From: Neopestalotiopsis rosae
Taxonomy: Eukaryota > Ascomycota > Sordariomycetes > Amphisphaeriales > Sporocadaceae
NCBI GenBank assembly: GCA_023078685.1
Contig: JALGAS010000007.1
Location: 1,612,001 to 1,676,000, forward strand
Length of the DNA: 64,000 nt
Direction of reading: 5' to 3'
Every line of letters starts with the position of its first letter. Positions within the stretch are counted from its first letter, which is position 1. A model generated the notes under the pieces. It searched no databases. It was not told the DNA's origin and saw nothing but the letters and a program-made list of their open reading frames with translations. This document shows, in pieces, positions 14,497 through 28,139 of this stretch. The position numbers were made by a program, and so were the translations under genes.

Positions 14497-15985
14497 TTAT
14501 AGGGGCGAGCAGGTAAATGCTCCACGTACGGTTCCAGCAGCGTATTGCTCTCTCTGTAATAAGGTAGTTAGCAAAGCTGTTAATTCCAGGACAGTAAAAG
14601 AATTGGAAACTTACAATGTCAACAATGGCTGAGTATGTACCGCCCACAAGAGTGACGATACCAATGAGGAAGCAGAGACCGTTGGCAAAGGACTTGAGCA
14701 AGTTCTCTCTGGCAAAGACCGATCCTTCCCGAATGTGCTGGAACCAGAGAATGGCGGGGAAGTAAAAGGTGAAGCCAGAAATGAAGAGTGCTGAGGAGAT
14801 GGATAGAAGATCGTCGAAGAAGGGAATGGCCTCTGCAATAATCCATGCAATGATGGTAACAACGGTGATTAGAGCAAGCCACGTGATCCAACCCATCTTG
14901 GTGTTGATGAAGCGAATGTACGAGTTCTTGAACATACGGCCGTGGATGTAGCGGGCAACACATGTCGTGTTAATGGATCCAGAAATGAAGATAACGGGCA
15001 GTGCTACTCCAAAGGCAACCTTGGACATGAGATCGCCGGCAGAAAGCAGAGCCGGAGACTGAACATCTTGACCAACAAAGGCGTACACCAGGGCGCCCGT
15101 CAAGGTGTAGATGAAGATTTCAATCAGGCCAAGAGCCCAGATGGACTTGACGTAGTCCTTGGGCGTGTGCATTTCGTCCATGAAGGAGAACTGACACACG
15201 GCGAAACTGTAGGCAAAGATGATGTTGGTGACGGCGACGAACGCTTCAGAGAACGTGAGTCCCTCCTTTGGCCAGGCAGACCAGTTGACAGCGGCCAGAC
15301 CGCCGTCGGCATGAGAGCTCTGGACTCCAGTGGCGATCATGGTGATCAAGATGGCGACAACAATGGACACGAAGTCGATGTATCCCAAGATGGCGACTTC
15401 GGCAAATGAAGGGGGCACGGCCAGGAGCAGCAGAATAATGGCAGAAACAACACCAAAGACAATAGAGCAGGCTCCATTGTCGGTGATGTTCTGAAAGGCA
15501 ATGGTGCCGGTCAAGGTGTGCGAGCCGACCAGGAAAATAAGCTGGAGCGCAAACATGGCACCAACCACTTCGTAGCCAAAGCGACCAGCCATCAGTCTAC
15601 CAGCGTCGGCGTAGTGCTTGACCTCGGGGAACTTAATCTTAACCTGACCGACGACATAACTGGTGTAAATGGCGATGATTCCCAGACCGACAGACATGAT
15701 AACACCAGCAACCATACCCAGGGTAGCAAAGGCTCCGGGGATAGACAAACTTCCGAGGGCGATAGCTTCGACAATGAGGACGACAGTCAGACGCCTCCAG
15801 CCGAGACGGTTGAAGTGTGCATTTCCCTGAGCCTCAAGCTCGCTGATCTCGCCAACAACCTGGTCCCCAGAGGTGTGGGTCGGGGTCATGTACTTCTCCT
15901 GCTGTCCCTTGGTACCATCGAGGCTGGCGCCGCTGGACTTGTCGTCCGAGGACTCGATGATGTTGGCGGCGTGGTGGTCGGCCAT
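14497..15985 (-). CDS. Amino-acid permease of the Aa_trans (AAAP) family
   Basis: A proton-coupled plasma-membrane or vacuolar amino-acid transporter, most like the fungal neutral/aromatic amino-acid permeases related to Neurospora MTR. Exon 1 is 15985-14615 and exon 2 is 14553-14497. The 62-base intron removes a frame that would otherwise run into unrelated residues, and the join gives the family-like ending REQYAAGTVRGAFTCSPL. The protein has 475 residues: a polar N-terminal tail to about residue 64, then about ten to eleven hydrophobic segments. The first begins at LTVVLIVEAIALGSLSIPGA (about 66-85), with the glycine/proline break typical of the family's first helix. An in-frame upstream ATG at 16033 exists; I chose 15985 because the upstream 16 residues look unlike a permease start. 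Substrate cannot be read from the sequence. Confidence 0.9.
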
Positions 15986-18900
15986 GTTGAACTGGCGTTG
16001 AGAGGAACAACAGACCTCTGGGATATAGTACAAAGAGTCGGTGTGTTGGTGGTTGAGAAAAGCGGTGGGCGATCCAAGACGTGGAAGAGAGAAGAGAGGG
16101 AGAGACTAGCAGGACTTATAGGAGGGCATCACTACCTAGATAAATAGAACGGGCAAGAGTCGACCAAGAAGGGAAGCAGGAGGACGCCGAAATACGGGTG
16201 ATGGATTTTGCCCTAGGTGGGTCATGGGTTTATACGCAGAGGCGGCAGGACCGATAGCAGATCTGAAGAACTGGAGAGGGTGAGGAGCTGGGAGCAGGTC
16301 CAGAGGTTCCAGAGGTCCAGTGACTCCAGTCTTCGGTCCTCGCAACGCCGTAGTAGGTGCGTATCCAATGTACATACAGTAGTAGCGGTAGTCAGTAGTT
16401 TGGCAGTAGCAAGCGACGACCCTGCATGACGTCGAGAAGCGGCGGCCGAGGGACCATCGATCAAAGTGCCATAAAAGGTGCAAGTGCATGTGCAGCAAAA
16501 CCCCCGTGCCCGGATATGGTCTGGGCACACGGGCTTAACCTGGAGATTTACAAGACGGAAACAGCATTCTTTACGTTACAATGCCTTTAGATCCTATGAG
16601 GAAAGGCAACGTTATCTGACCTCTGGAAGTCGGGCAATTTACCCAGCGCAGACACCCCATAGTGCCATAGTGCCCAGCATGCAAAATCCTTTTTTTTTCT
16701 CGTTTCCGTTGGGGGGTGGCCTGGTGGCCTCGGTGTGGCATGGTTGACTACGACGACGGTCGAGGACAAAAAGGCCGGGAGTGGTTCTCAAGCGCCTGTT
16801 TTGTGGATCGCCGCGCCTCACGCAAAGTTTCTATTACTTCATTTGACCGATGTTAGAGCCGCTTATTGGACTGGGCTCAGTTTTGTCGACTCATGAAAAC
16901 CTCATGTTAGTGCGATAACGACGAACCAGAATGTGCGCGAAGAATTACCAATTCAAATCTTGACAAAGAGTTTACCTGGTTCCCCGCTTGCGCGTGCTTT
17001 TCCCCCAGGTTTCTCGTCATGTACGTTGATGTGATGCATAGAAAGCAAAAACGAAGGGTCGAACCGTTCCAGCGGATATGGCCATGTATGGCAGGTATGG
17101 ATCAGATCGAATTGTAGTCAAAACTAAGCATCAGCCCGCTTGCGGCCAAGACGGCTGAGGCTCTCCAAGGTACCTGACCTACTGCCGTGCCCTGCCGTGC
17201 CCTACCAGCCTACCGCCCTGGCCGCCCTGTGATTTGATGGACGCCCGGCACTACGCAAATAGGATCGTGGAGCCGAGCGAGTGCCCTGGTGCCCTGGCCT
17301 GCCGAGCCACAGGGGTCGTTGCAATCTGCCCCATTTCCCCATGTTACGGGCGCTGCTTGGTGGTGCTATTTGGTGCTGCAACGACGGACGAAGACGACGC
17401 CGCCGCCTGATCATGGCCCCTTCCTAATAACTTTCTTATTCCCACATTAGATACGCAAGATGAATGATAGCTGCTTGTTTAGTATCTTGTACACATTGTT
17501 ATTGTAAACTTTTGTGGTTGCAGAAGCCTACCCTAGGTAAAAGAAGCTTTTCATCTTGGATGCAATCTTGCAAGAAAAGGGCCGTAATAAGCACTATGGC
17601 AGCAGAGAATTGTGCGCACATGGATGCTCGGGGCCTCTGATTTGTTCGACGACGTCATGGCGTTCCTATGTGCAGCGATCAAAGTTTTCTTGCTCGCTGG
17701 ATTTTCCTGCCGATGATACCGGGACGTCAAAGAAGGAGAGGATTTTCTGTTGCATCAGTCGATAATCTCTCTTTTTGGGCTTATTCATCGATACATCAGC
17801 CAGCAGCCAACATCCCATCCAAGTTGAGCCATCCATCATCCATCTACCATCCATCCCTTCCTTCTCCATGTGGATTGGGCATGCGGAGACACCCGTAGTG
17901 ATTATGCACGATGCCCCAGATTGGATACTGCTGCTTCTTTTTCGTATTGTCAAGTGTACCAATGTACTACCCTACGTAGTCTGTCGCACCTTGGACATTG
18001 AAGCACATCGCCTGCAATTGTGTCTGGTAGCTGGACTGTTGCAAGTCAAAAGCGCCGAAGTGACCGGATTGGCGATGCTTATGGTGAGAAGACCCTCGCC
18101 CACTGCTTAGAACCAATAGACCACAGGCGCAGTCGTGCCCGAGAGAAAAATTAAAACGCACCTTGGTGTCAGCCAAATTACACGCAAATTTTTCAATCGA
18201 CCGGCAAAGTTCCCTCAAACATAGCAGGAACGGAACCATAGCGCCCATCATGTCCAAAACTTCCTAGCGGAAGCAACGGCCTCGGTCAGCCCATAGCTTC
18301 CTTCAAGTGTCAAAGTGGTCCACTCCCAAGTTCAACGCTTAGCACCAGCACTAAGCCCGCGTCGGCTCGAATTTTCTATCTTGGACTAGTCAAAACGCGT
18401 TTCCACGCGTACTGACTTACCCTTTTATCTATTGATCAGCCAGAGCTTTGCGAGTTTTTGCCGAGCTGACGGTACTATGTATCGAAAGGTGAGCGGGCTG
18501 ACGGCTAGGTGAACGAGGCAGGGCAGGACATTTCTGGCCGGGGACGTCGAGTCCTGCTTCCGCTGCCAGCATTTGAGATCGATCGTCCTGTCTATCTGTC
18601 GACGGCGTGGCAAGAAGGACAGGTGCATGCGTACTATGGACAAGGGATAATTACTGTGGAAGGAAGCGTCCAATTTCCATTTGCAGCAAGGACTCGGACA
18701 CCTGCTGAAGGACTTGAACATATCAGCTCTTCTCCTGCTGCAAAAGCAAGAAGGATATGAACATGAGACGACAGACATCGAAAGCACCAGAAACGCAGCA
18801 GCAAAGCATTGGTCAAGCTGCGATACTTCTCTCCATGTCTTGCCTCATGATGACGCAGCATGATTCACTTTTTTTTCTGTCGCTTTTCAATCTTCGAAGT

Positions 18901-21900
18901 GCGTCAAGTCTATAGTGCTCTTCCTTGCTGGAGCGTCATCCCGGATCAGCACATCCACGAGGCCGTCACTGCTTGTAACCGTTAAGTGATAGATCAGATG
19001 CCTATTGCGATGAGAGCCTGGAGCCAACCCCCGAGCAATTCTATGTTGGCGACGCTCCACGATAGAAGAGATATGTTTTACACATCCATCAGGTTAAGGA
19101 CATCAAGGCAAACTTGGCTCAGACCTGACCAACTGAGAATACGGCTTAGTGACATGCTACACTTTGTGTGACCAAGCTAAAATACCTGTCAAGAGCTTCA
19201 CATGAGGTCGATGGCCATTCAAGTTTTTCAGGTTGGATGATGCCTACTGTTTGTCGTTTCGAGATGAAATTAAGCTGAGCTGCGTGTTTGAATACAGCAT
19301 TACATTAAGCGAGGCTTATAGTCTGCAGCTCACAATTTTGAAGGCAGCCTTGGCGTCTCTGTTGCACAAACGAACCAACGAATTCTTGATAATTCCAAAA
19401 GAGTTGGGAACAAGAATACCAGGCAAACGTCCTTGGTACATTGGAAGCTAAGCGACAGCTCTCCCATCGATCATGGCGTAATGATGTTCTAAACCAGTCA
19501 TGTAGCTTTGGCGGCAGCATCAGGACGTTAAAACATCAAAATGGCCCATTCTCACATATCTGCAAGCATACGACCAGGGGTCCTTTTCTATGACTACCAT
19601 TGAAATTACCTAAGCCAAACATGGTTTGTATCATTGGGTCCCTGGATGTTCGGGACTCATTCATTTTTTTCCTCCCGGCAACATGTCTTGGCCAGCTTTC
19701 ATTCTGAGCTTTCAGCAAGATTCAAGCGCCGGAATATACTTATCAGTCATGTTCATATATGTTATGCAGGCTCTCGCCATCGACAAAAGTAGCAACAGAC
19801 CTTGGGTCGAACTACTTGGTGCGAGCGGTAGCTTGCTGTATGGATTGATTACTGGCCCCCAATGTCTTAGCAGTCGCAAAGCAGAAGATCATTTGGAGCC
19901 TATGAAGGACCCTTGATTCGTTGCACTCTGGCGGGTGCCCGCATAACCTGGGGCCACGGCATGGGCAGCGGACGATGCACCATCCCGGAAGGAAAAGGAT
20001 GTTGTGAGGGGGAAAGAAGGAGAAGGTGAAAAATTTTCCGTTGCGCTGCTCATCCTTCTTTTTGACATATATCATGGAGCAAGGCAAGCAAGGCATGGCG
20101 CTGCGAGGATGTGTTTTCCACCCCATATCCTGCGCTCTTGGCCTGTGTGGATCGATCGGCTATGGACTCTTCGAGACAAGTCCACTCAAGCTGGCACAGG
20201 CCTGTGCAACCTGAAAATAAGCAGAAGATTCTGCTGGCCGCAGCCAAGCATTTCTATAAGCGACTCTCAGCAATGGAAGAAGAACAAGTGGGCTTCGATC
20301 CGACTTTCCTTACCAAGTACTCTAAAGCGTGGCAACAGATGGGACCCCCACACTTTCTTCAGCAGAAATCCAGTCATTTGGGGATATACCTGCAAACGGA
20401 CACACGACTTGATAAAACAAGATGCCGTGCATTTCTCCGAGTGATATACACATCTGTGCCTTGTCACCCATGCAGTGTCATGTTCAATGTGGAATAACGG
20501 AGGCCCTCGGTCGAACAAGTCACTGGTAAACATGAGTACCATGTGTAAGATAGGCCAACCAAGCGCCATGAACTGCCTGCGCCCGGTAGTAGTATCTATA
20601 GATGTCAAATGCAGGCATGTCGGGACCATGCAAGGGAAGAGGGAGAGATGACTTCGTCTGTAACGGCAACGTGCATTGGGAGGGGTGGTTTGCGTTGGAA
20701 GCAAGGGGAGTCATGGTGCTCGGCCGGGAAGAAAGAGCTAAAGAGTCGTTTCTACTGCAGAATAAAATGTACGGAGCTGTTGATGGGGGTGTGGCGTTGC
20801 AGCGTCCCTTTTCTCCTTGCATTCCATAGCTGCAGGATCAACCACCGAGGCTGGCAAATCGGATAGTAGATTGACAGTTCCGTTACCGTTGTCAAGATAC
20901 TACTGACTATACCCGCATTCAAATTCTTCGTTCGTCTGTCCAAGTGTTTGGTCCTGCAACTTTTTGATCAAATATGATCTATCAGCCAGTACAAGGCTGT
21001 CAGTAGGCTAGCTTACATTACCTCACATATGCAGTTGTAATAGGCAGTGAGTCCAGTAGTTGCTGCGTTTTCTCACTACTATATTTAGCATCCGAGCTCT
21101 GATATCCTCTTCAAAAATACCTTGAAAACAAGTATAGAAAGTCTGAAACGCGGTTTCTCGAACAAGTTTCCCACGTACCTATCATGGCTTTGTGATCAAG
21201 AGAAAAAGACACTGCGCAGTAGAAAGCGGCTACAGTTGCACGTTTCCATCAAGAGTGTACTTTGTACTGCTAGGAAGTTTTTTCTCCCGCTCTCGCCTGC
21301 ATGGCGCGGGTCTGTGTAACGTTTCCTCGTTGTGAGAGAAATTCAACCCTCTCCATGAGGGGCTCTGTCTGCGTTTGTGTTGTGTATCTTTTCCAACCGA
21401 TTTTTGAGGTTCTCTAAAATTACCGGCAAACAACTCAACATTGGCAAGCCCCAAAAAATCATCATAAAAGTTTGCTGTCCTCGCGTCTTGTCACATTTAC
21501 TAGACCGGTTTCGGGCGGAGCGTGATATCTGTGGGGAAAAAGGTTGCTCTGGGTTGCTGTTGGTTTGATTTTGCTTGTAATAATTCTTCATCATTGGCTT
21601 TTGCAAGTTCCTTGGTATATCTGCACCATGATATGAAAACTGTGATAGTAACACGGATACTCTCTGCGCTGGAAATGTGATGAATGTTGGTGTCGCAATG
21701 GTTCTCGTGCTCTCTCAGCCATGTCTTTACGTATTGGTCGGCCTTTTATCTTGGGGTTCTTGATCTTCCCTCAGGCAAAGTTTCCTACCAGTGGCATTGT
21801 AGCACAAGGACCGTTGGCGATAGTTACCTCACCTTGTTTGCTTTTCGCCGAGACTCTTTTGATATCTCACTGGGGAGAGGTCCGTCTACCTGTTCCTGCT

Positions 21901-23280
21901 GGGCGTGGTCCCACTTCCACCAAGATTGATGTACGTGACGTATTACTCGAGCCCGGTAAGAATGTGCAAGCAGGTGGCCACTGCGTCTTTCTGTCTTCGT
22001 TTCCTTCTAGTGCAGCAAAGATAGCCAGCAAAGAGAGTGGGTTGGTGTCACATCGAGGGAATGGGTGGCTGAGAGCGAGAGAGAGACAGAGTCTTCCACT
22101 CTCTTACTGTACCATCCGACACATCTTTGTTGCAACCAAGTCACACTGCCCAGTGACGTTGTTCTGCGTTACCTACAAGAAAGCTGCAAAAGAACTCTGC
22201 ATCTATACCTCACGCCATTGCTGCCCTGATATCTGATCAACCAGACAGGGACAAGAGCAAATGGTTGGCTGTTGGCGGGATAGGGCCGGTGGTTTGAGAC
22301 AGCAGGAGCCCGTTTACCCCAATCTCTTCCAAATCTATCTGGGAGATTCAATCGAGATTATGGTTACCAGGCTTTGGAATGCTTTTCTTGTATACAATCG
22401 CTCTTTGCTGGCGCTATATGCAGAGATCGTGCCTGGGTTCTGGGCAGGTACCTTGGCTGTTTGCAGGGAAAGAAAAGAAAAGAGCCCTATGAGCTGCAGC
22501 TTATATGGTCTGTTTCGATCGAGCCAAGACGCAGATGTATGGCTCTGGGGTGCCGACCCCCAATTCTTTCGCACATGGCAGCGCCCCTCCCAATATGCAC
22601 CCACCCGAGGCGTGCAACAGGGGGACTGACACTGAACTTGAGTGGCTAGAGAAATGGCTAAGAGCAAGAAGAGATACAAAAAAAGAATACCTGACAGATA
22701 TGTCGTGGCCAGGTTCTCGACAGCAGGAAAGAAAGATGATATGCTATTACGGTCCATAGGGGTCCTCGTCTGAAAGAGGACTGACCAATCTCTTGGTTGC
22801 AAACAACCATCCGTGGACCATACATTATGTTGGGGTGGGTGGGAAGGCAGGCCTTGGATCTGCAATCGTGTCACGGCGTATACAAGTATGGAACTTGCAG
22901 TTTCCAATTTTCTGCTTTGTGTGCTCTTGATCTAGGATTCTTCTCCCTCATCACTTGGGGAGATTCTTTTTGAAACATTCGAGTCAGACAGCGGCCTGAA
23001 AAAAGCTCGAGCTCATAATAAAGCCCATGTTCCAGGCCTGCAAGTTCGAGAGACCAGCTTGTCAAACATTCGAGCCCCTGGAACTTGCTTGGGTTCCCAT
23101 TCAGCGGGCATTTCATTCTATTGTCTTTTCTTGTCATCAATCGGTTGCAAAGGAAGTCGCAGTCCCGCATCTCTCTTAGCAACCTACGCACGAACGCGCA
23201 TAACCTTGGGGAGGCTTTTGGTCTTTTTGCTCCTGCAGGGAAAATAAAGAGAAATACACCGTTTCTGCTGACCAAGAACA
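15986..23280. other. 7.3 kb gene-poor interval between divergent genes
   Basis: This is the shared upstream region of the permease (transcribed leftward) and the Zn2Cys6 gene (transcribed rightward). No frame has coding character. It includes a T-rich tract near 16690 and a CATC-type microsatellite at 17829-17855. The length is large for a fungus of this type and suggests long leaders, non-coding transcripts or an unrecognised gene. Confidence 0.5.
17829..17855. repeat. Imperfect CATC microsatellite
   Basis: A short run of CATC/CCAT units with interruptions lies in non-coding sequence. There is no evidence for function. Confidence 0.6.
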
Positions 23281-24816
23281 ATGGTAACTCCTACCATCTA
23301 TAACACAAGCGAAGAAGGTCGACGATATAGCCGGGCCTGTCCGCCGTATCCCATATACCCTGACCGCCGGTTCCAGCTGCAATCCCACCACGACATCCGA
23401 GCCTCGACCATGACGGAGCGCGATCATGACCCGTCAAAGGAGCCGCGGAAGCGGATCGCCGTGGCTGTGAGTTGTTTTCTTTTCGACCCGTCTTGTTCGC
23501 TCGCAATAGTGCTTTGATCTTGACCTTATGACCAGTGTGGACGTTGCCGGAAGAGAAAAATCAGATGCAGCGGTGATCCAGGAAACGGCGCTGCGTGTTC
23601 GAATTGCAAGAATGCAGGACATGAACCCTGCCTCTTTCTGCGTGTAAGTTGTTTGGTCTTGCCAAGTCACACGTCCTCCGTCTTGCTATCCCCCATGCTG
23701 AATAGGAACCACGTCTTCTTCTAGGTTTCTTCCACCGAGACCCCTCTTCGCGATGGGCCTACCGACTTTGGATACACCATGGACGCCGCTCGTGCATACC
23801 AGGCTCGGGGGAGTGCATCTTCACACAATGCCATTTCCCAATACGCTACCGACATGGCCGCTGGAGACATGATGGCCTACCGCAGCAGCGCATACCCGTA
23901 CAGTGGCAGCAGTAGTAGTAGTGGCGGCGCAAAAGGCTACTACTCCAGTGTCTCGGGATGGGGCGCCGGCGGGTTTGGTGAAGACTCGGTCGACTATGGT
24001 CTCAACTACTCGTATCCGCACATGAGCAGTGACCCTGTCCACATGGTCTCGGGGTGTCGATACGGATCCAGCGCAAAGGCGCCTGTATACGTGGACTCGG
24101 AGGCATCATCCTACACGTACGGGAATCTCGTTCATCGTCCAGCGGCGAACCATGAGCTCCCAACACTATCCTTGTCCGGTATGGCAACAACCCTCACTAC
24201 TGCTACTGTTACCCCTGACCGTCTCCCTACCATCATCAACCGTAATAACTTGTCAAGCAAATCCACTTACCGAAATCATGCTTTACCAGGTCATTATGGC
24301 GGTAGTGGCAAGACCTCATCTGTCCGTTCGTCGGATGTGGGCTACAGTGGACTGAGCTCGGGGTTCGAGACTCCAGTGACGTACGGCTCAGCGAGCAGCA
24401 TTCCAGCCAATATGTCGGGCAGATCGAGCCATGCCGACACGTCGTTTGCATCTCAATCTGCACATCATAGTCTTGCTGCTGCTGCGGGCGACTCGATATA
24501 CGGATCCGATCATACCTCGTACCGCAACATCCACGACTCCGATAGTTACATTTACAGCGACAGACTCGATGGGTCCCGCCGTGACTCGCATTCAAGTGCT
24601 GGCGGGACCAGTGCCGGATCCGTACTATCGAATGGCCAGGTCTATGTTCCGGATACGCAGTCCCACGCGCCCGCAGCATCAGCACATGGGTATTCAGTTT
24701 CTGCAGCTTCTGCCAGTGGAGCTCCTCCTGCATCAGTGGTTGGCACGGGCAGAGGTAGTTCTGCGTCACAAACGGCTGGGCACCGACGTTCTGGTGGTAA
24801 CCTCCGAAGTGCATAG
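23281..24816 (+). CDS. Zn2Cys6 binuclear cluster protein, probable transcription factor
   Basis: A probable DNA-binding regulator of 461 residues. The exons are 23281-23466, 23536-23643 and 23725-24816. The middle exon (36 codons) encodes the complete zinc cluster: Cys63, Cys66, Cys73, Cys83, Cys86 and Cys94, spaced C-X2-C-X6-C-X9-C-X2-C-X7-C, with the basic stretch RKRKIRC between the second and third cysteines. The preceding exon ends in a basic segment (EPRKRIAVA). Everything after about residue 100 is low complexity, rich in Ser, Gly, Tyr, Ala and His, and probably disordered. I see no fungal-specific middle homology region and no coiled coil after the cluster. A second in-frame ATG lies at 23410. 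I kept 23281 because the intervening residues look protein-like and stay open. Target genes are unknown. The gene has a very long upstream region. Confidence 0.88.
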
Positions 24817-27208
24817 TCGTCTGCATTTTCATCATTCTTCATCTTTCTTCAAATATGGCTGCCGAATCATGGCGGCCATGTTTATGCTGTGTCACCTTGG
24901 AGCGGGGGAGTTTCCCCATGCCCTGTCAGGCACATTGGAGATCCTCGCTTGTTGTTTCTTTTTTCACGTTTGCTTCTTCGTTTGACTTAACTCCAGCAAT
25001 GGAAGGAGGGAAAATATCTCTGATTTCACTAATTGGGCTTCGGGGCGTTTGGCAATGCCCCAAGCCATAGGCCAACCTAAAGTCGTCCCAATCCTCCCAG
25101 GTCTTTTTGGCTAGACCTACAAACGCCCATCGACGATCGATCCTGGATGGTCAGCTCAATAGGAGCTCAAACCGCCACACGCAGGACAAATCCTGGTAAC
25201 CGGCTCGGGCCATGATTGTCGCCTGGAATAGCGAGCGAATCAAAACATCAGGACACTGTTCGGCACTAGACTTTGACATATCGTGATCACTGGGGTTTTG
25301 GTGTGGTTGTGCAAAGATGCAGGCACCGCATGTTTTACTGCCTTGCTCGCCCTCTAGGCTTGCTTTCCGATACTACCGACAGCGACACGCAGACCAGAAA
25401 GACACACCCAGAGAGGGGCACCCGGGTGGTGGTCGACTTGCCGTACCCTGACCCGACACCTGCTTCTTCATGTCAAACATCCCGGTTCCGCACATCCGAG
25501 AAGAGACCTTGTCTTTCTCCTGCATCTGATTCTGGCGTGGTACTCACACCTTCAAAAAGTGCCAGGAGCACACCAATGGTCTGCCACGTTGATTATAGAC
25601 CTTGGTCGCATCCATAGTGGGCAACAGAGCGACCATCATGGGCATCATTCGTTCCAGACGTTCCTTGTATTATTTCCAGGTTTTCTACTCTCATCGGATC
25701 AATAACTGCTTTCTAAAATTGGATTCAAAAAAGTCAAAGAGCGGAAGAATTTCGTTGTCGGGTATGGGACTACAGATCTGATTTTCAGCAGCATGCATAT
25801 CACTCTGATTCATCTTTGGGGTGTTGGTGGCGGAAAATGGTTCAAAGAAAAGCTTTTGTGAGCTCTATCGTATCGTGTTTACTGGGTTTGACTTTCTGTC
25901 TCTCTGCCCGTTTTTCACCCTTCCTCTCCTTTCTTTACTGTTCTCTACCATCTTCCTCAATTTTCTTTGGGCGTTGGTCTTTGCTTGTACCGTCTGATAA
26001 AGATAATGGATGAACTCGAGTGTGCACAATGTCTGGATGTTGTCTTTCTGGTTCTTTTATCGCTCTCTCTTCTCTCATATCCATCTACCTTCTTGCCAAA
26101 TGTCCTTTCTCTTGTATCTTGGAGAGATAGCAAGCAACTTGCATCTCTGGGGAAAATGTTTGGGCTGGGCAGACTGTCAAAAAGAACACGCGTGCGTGGC
26201 ATTGGTGGGAATGTGTCTACTTGCATATTTCATCACATCAACTTAGAGATTTGTTTCGCCTCAAGGTCGCCACAGGATTGCATCGGTCGGATACAGTCAC
26301 GGGTATTGCTCTCGCCAAGTCTCTTGTCAGTCTACTGTTTGTTGTCGTAGTGGTTTGCATTACACGCTTAATACCATTATCTTTTGAATTCAGAATACTC
26401 GAAATCATTTTCTCTTCTTCCTCTGTTAATTGAACATGGACTTTGACGGTGTCATTCCGTCTATATCAAGTGTAGGTATATGAAACTTCGCTTACAAGTC
26501 AAAGCTCATCTTTTGCAGCCAACCAGTGCCTTGACTATAGCACCGACAGGGTTGCCAAGCCGAGTCAAAAATTTGAGGCTGAGCCACCATCCACTTTTTA
26601 GATGGTTCCTCGGCTGAAGCAGAATTAAACATTTCTTGGAAGAATTTCCATCCTTGATCAATGCCGCGAACTCCTGGCGACCAAGACTATGTGGTCCGTC
26701 TCAACTCGGATCGTGCCGAGTTTTGGGTTTCTAGCAAACATTTCCGCTTTGGGCATGGTACAATCAAAGATGTGAAGAACGCCAGCGCTTCATCCAATAT
26801 ATTCCAACCTGTTACCTTTTCTGTATCAGATGACTTGAAATGTCGCCCGAAGAAAAAAGTTCGCAACTTGGGTCTTGATTGATCCAATGTCCCGAAGCGC
26901 CAGCAAAATGAAGTCGATGGACATATTCGTCTGATTTCTGGCAAGATGGATTAGCGTACCGAAATGTGGCTTTTCGTCATTTCTTGAGACGGTAGGGACG
27001 GACTTTTGTCAAGTTTGTGATTTCATGATCCAGTCAGACCAAAAACGGTGTTGGATTGCGATGCGAGTTCCGAGGAACACGGGATTAGTGAGGCTGTGGG
27101 AGAGGAAAAAGATATAAAGTCCTTTGATCTTCCATTGATTCTATGGGTCTAATGCAGAGCATCATCATCCCAAAGAGCACCACTGAGCAATATTCACACT
27201 CCTCAACC
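24817..27208. other. Intergenic region between Zn2Cys6 and cutinase genes
   Basis: About 2.4 kb without a supported gene. It contains a pyrimidine-rich stretch near 25860-25975 and the likely cutinase promoter at its right end. The frames present are T-rich hydrophobic chance frames. Confidence 0.5.
27113..27118 (+). promoter_or_regulatory. TATA box of the cutinase-family gene
   Basis: TATAAA lies 91 bases before the start codon at 27209, a usual distance for an inducible secreted-enzyme gene in fungi. Its function is inferred from position. Confidence 0.5.
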
Positions 27209-28139
27209 ATGAAATACACAACAACCTTTAGCCTAGTGGCCGCTTACTGGTCCTCCCTCGGCCACGCCCAAGACTGTCCCACGGGCTCGGGCGTCGGCAT
27301 GATCGTGGCCCGCGCGTCGACCGAGGCGCCGGGGACGGGCATCATTGGCGGCGTGGCCGACGACGTCGCGGCCCAGCTCCCGGGATCGACCATCACCGCC
27401 GTCGACTACCCGGCGACGCTGCAGAACTACCAGTCCTCCGAGGGTCAGGGCGTGGCCGCCATGGCGCAGCTCGTGCAGAACTTTACCGCGAGCTGTCCTG
27501 GGGCCAAGATGGTGCTCATGGGGTATTCACAGGTATGGCCCCTTGCCTTCTCCATCTTCTAGCTGGTCGTTGTGGAGGAGAAATTGACTGTGATAAATAT
27601 AGGGTGCTCAAGTCACCATGGATGTATTGTGTGGTACTTCGGAAACGGGATTCGCCACTACCACTCCGGTGGCTTCAGACAATGGTGAGAACAAGCATTA
27701 AATTATCTTGCTGGAGAAAATTACATTGCTAAGAGTTTGTTTCTTTTCTCCTGTAGTGGCAGCCGTGGTCTTGATGGGTGACCCTAGCAACACACCAAAC
27801 CAGACATTCAATGCCGGCACAGCACAAAACGCCGGGGTAAGATGATTATTATTCTTCCTATCTTCTCTTTCCATTGAAGAAAAAGATTGTCTCCACCAAT
27901 TTCGATTTCCTTCAATACTGATCTCTAATATTTTGCAACAGCGCTTCCCACGACAAGACATCGCTTCTTGCGGGGCCGTGACGGACCGCATCGCCTCGTT
28001 TTGCAACAAGGGGGATACGTTCTGCGACAGCGGCAACAGTCTCCAGGTGCACTTGAGCTACGTCCAGACAAACGGCCCGGATGCGACCAGCTTCATCTTG
28101 TCAAAGGTCCAGGGAAACACGACAGCGACAAGAAGGTAG
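27209..28139 (+). CDS. Secreted cutinase / acetylxylan esterase family hydrolase (CE5)
   Basis: An extracellular serine esterase of the cutinase fold that would hydrolyse ester bonds in cutin, other aliphatic polyesters or acetylated xylan. Four exons join in frame: 27209-27532, 27603-27684, 27757-27836 and 27942-28139, giving 227 residues, a normal length for the family. Residues 1-20 form a signal peptide (cut near GHA-QD). The nucleophile motif GYSQG spans residues 105-109 with Ser107; intron 1 falls inside it, between the Gln and Gly codons. The remaining triad is Asp187 in NKGDTFC and His199 in QVHLSY. Cysteines at 23, 96, 118, 172, 183 and 190 suit the disulfides of this group. The region before the nucleophile (MIVARASTE) favours the acetylxylan-esterase-like side of the family, but the substrate cannot be settled from sequence. 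An in-frame ATG at 27143 would bury the signal peptide, so 27209 is preferred. Confidence 0.92.

Noticed and set aside
21721..22236. A 171-codon plus-strand frame
   Set aside because: It has no recognisable motif or codon bias and sits in a long region without other coding signal.
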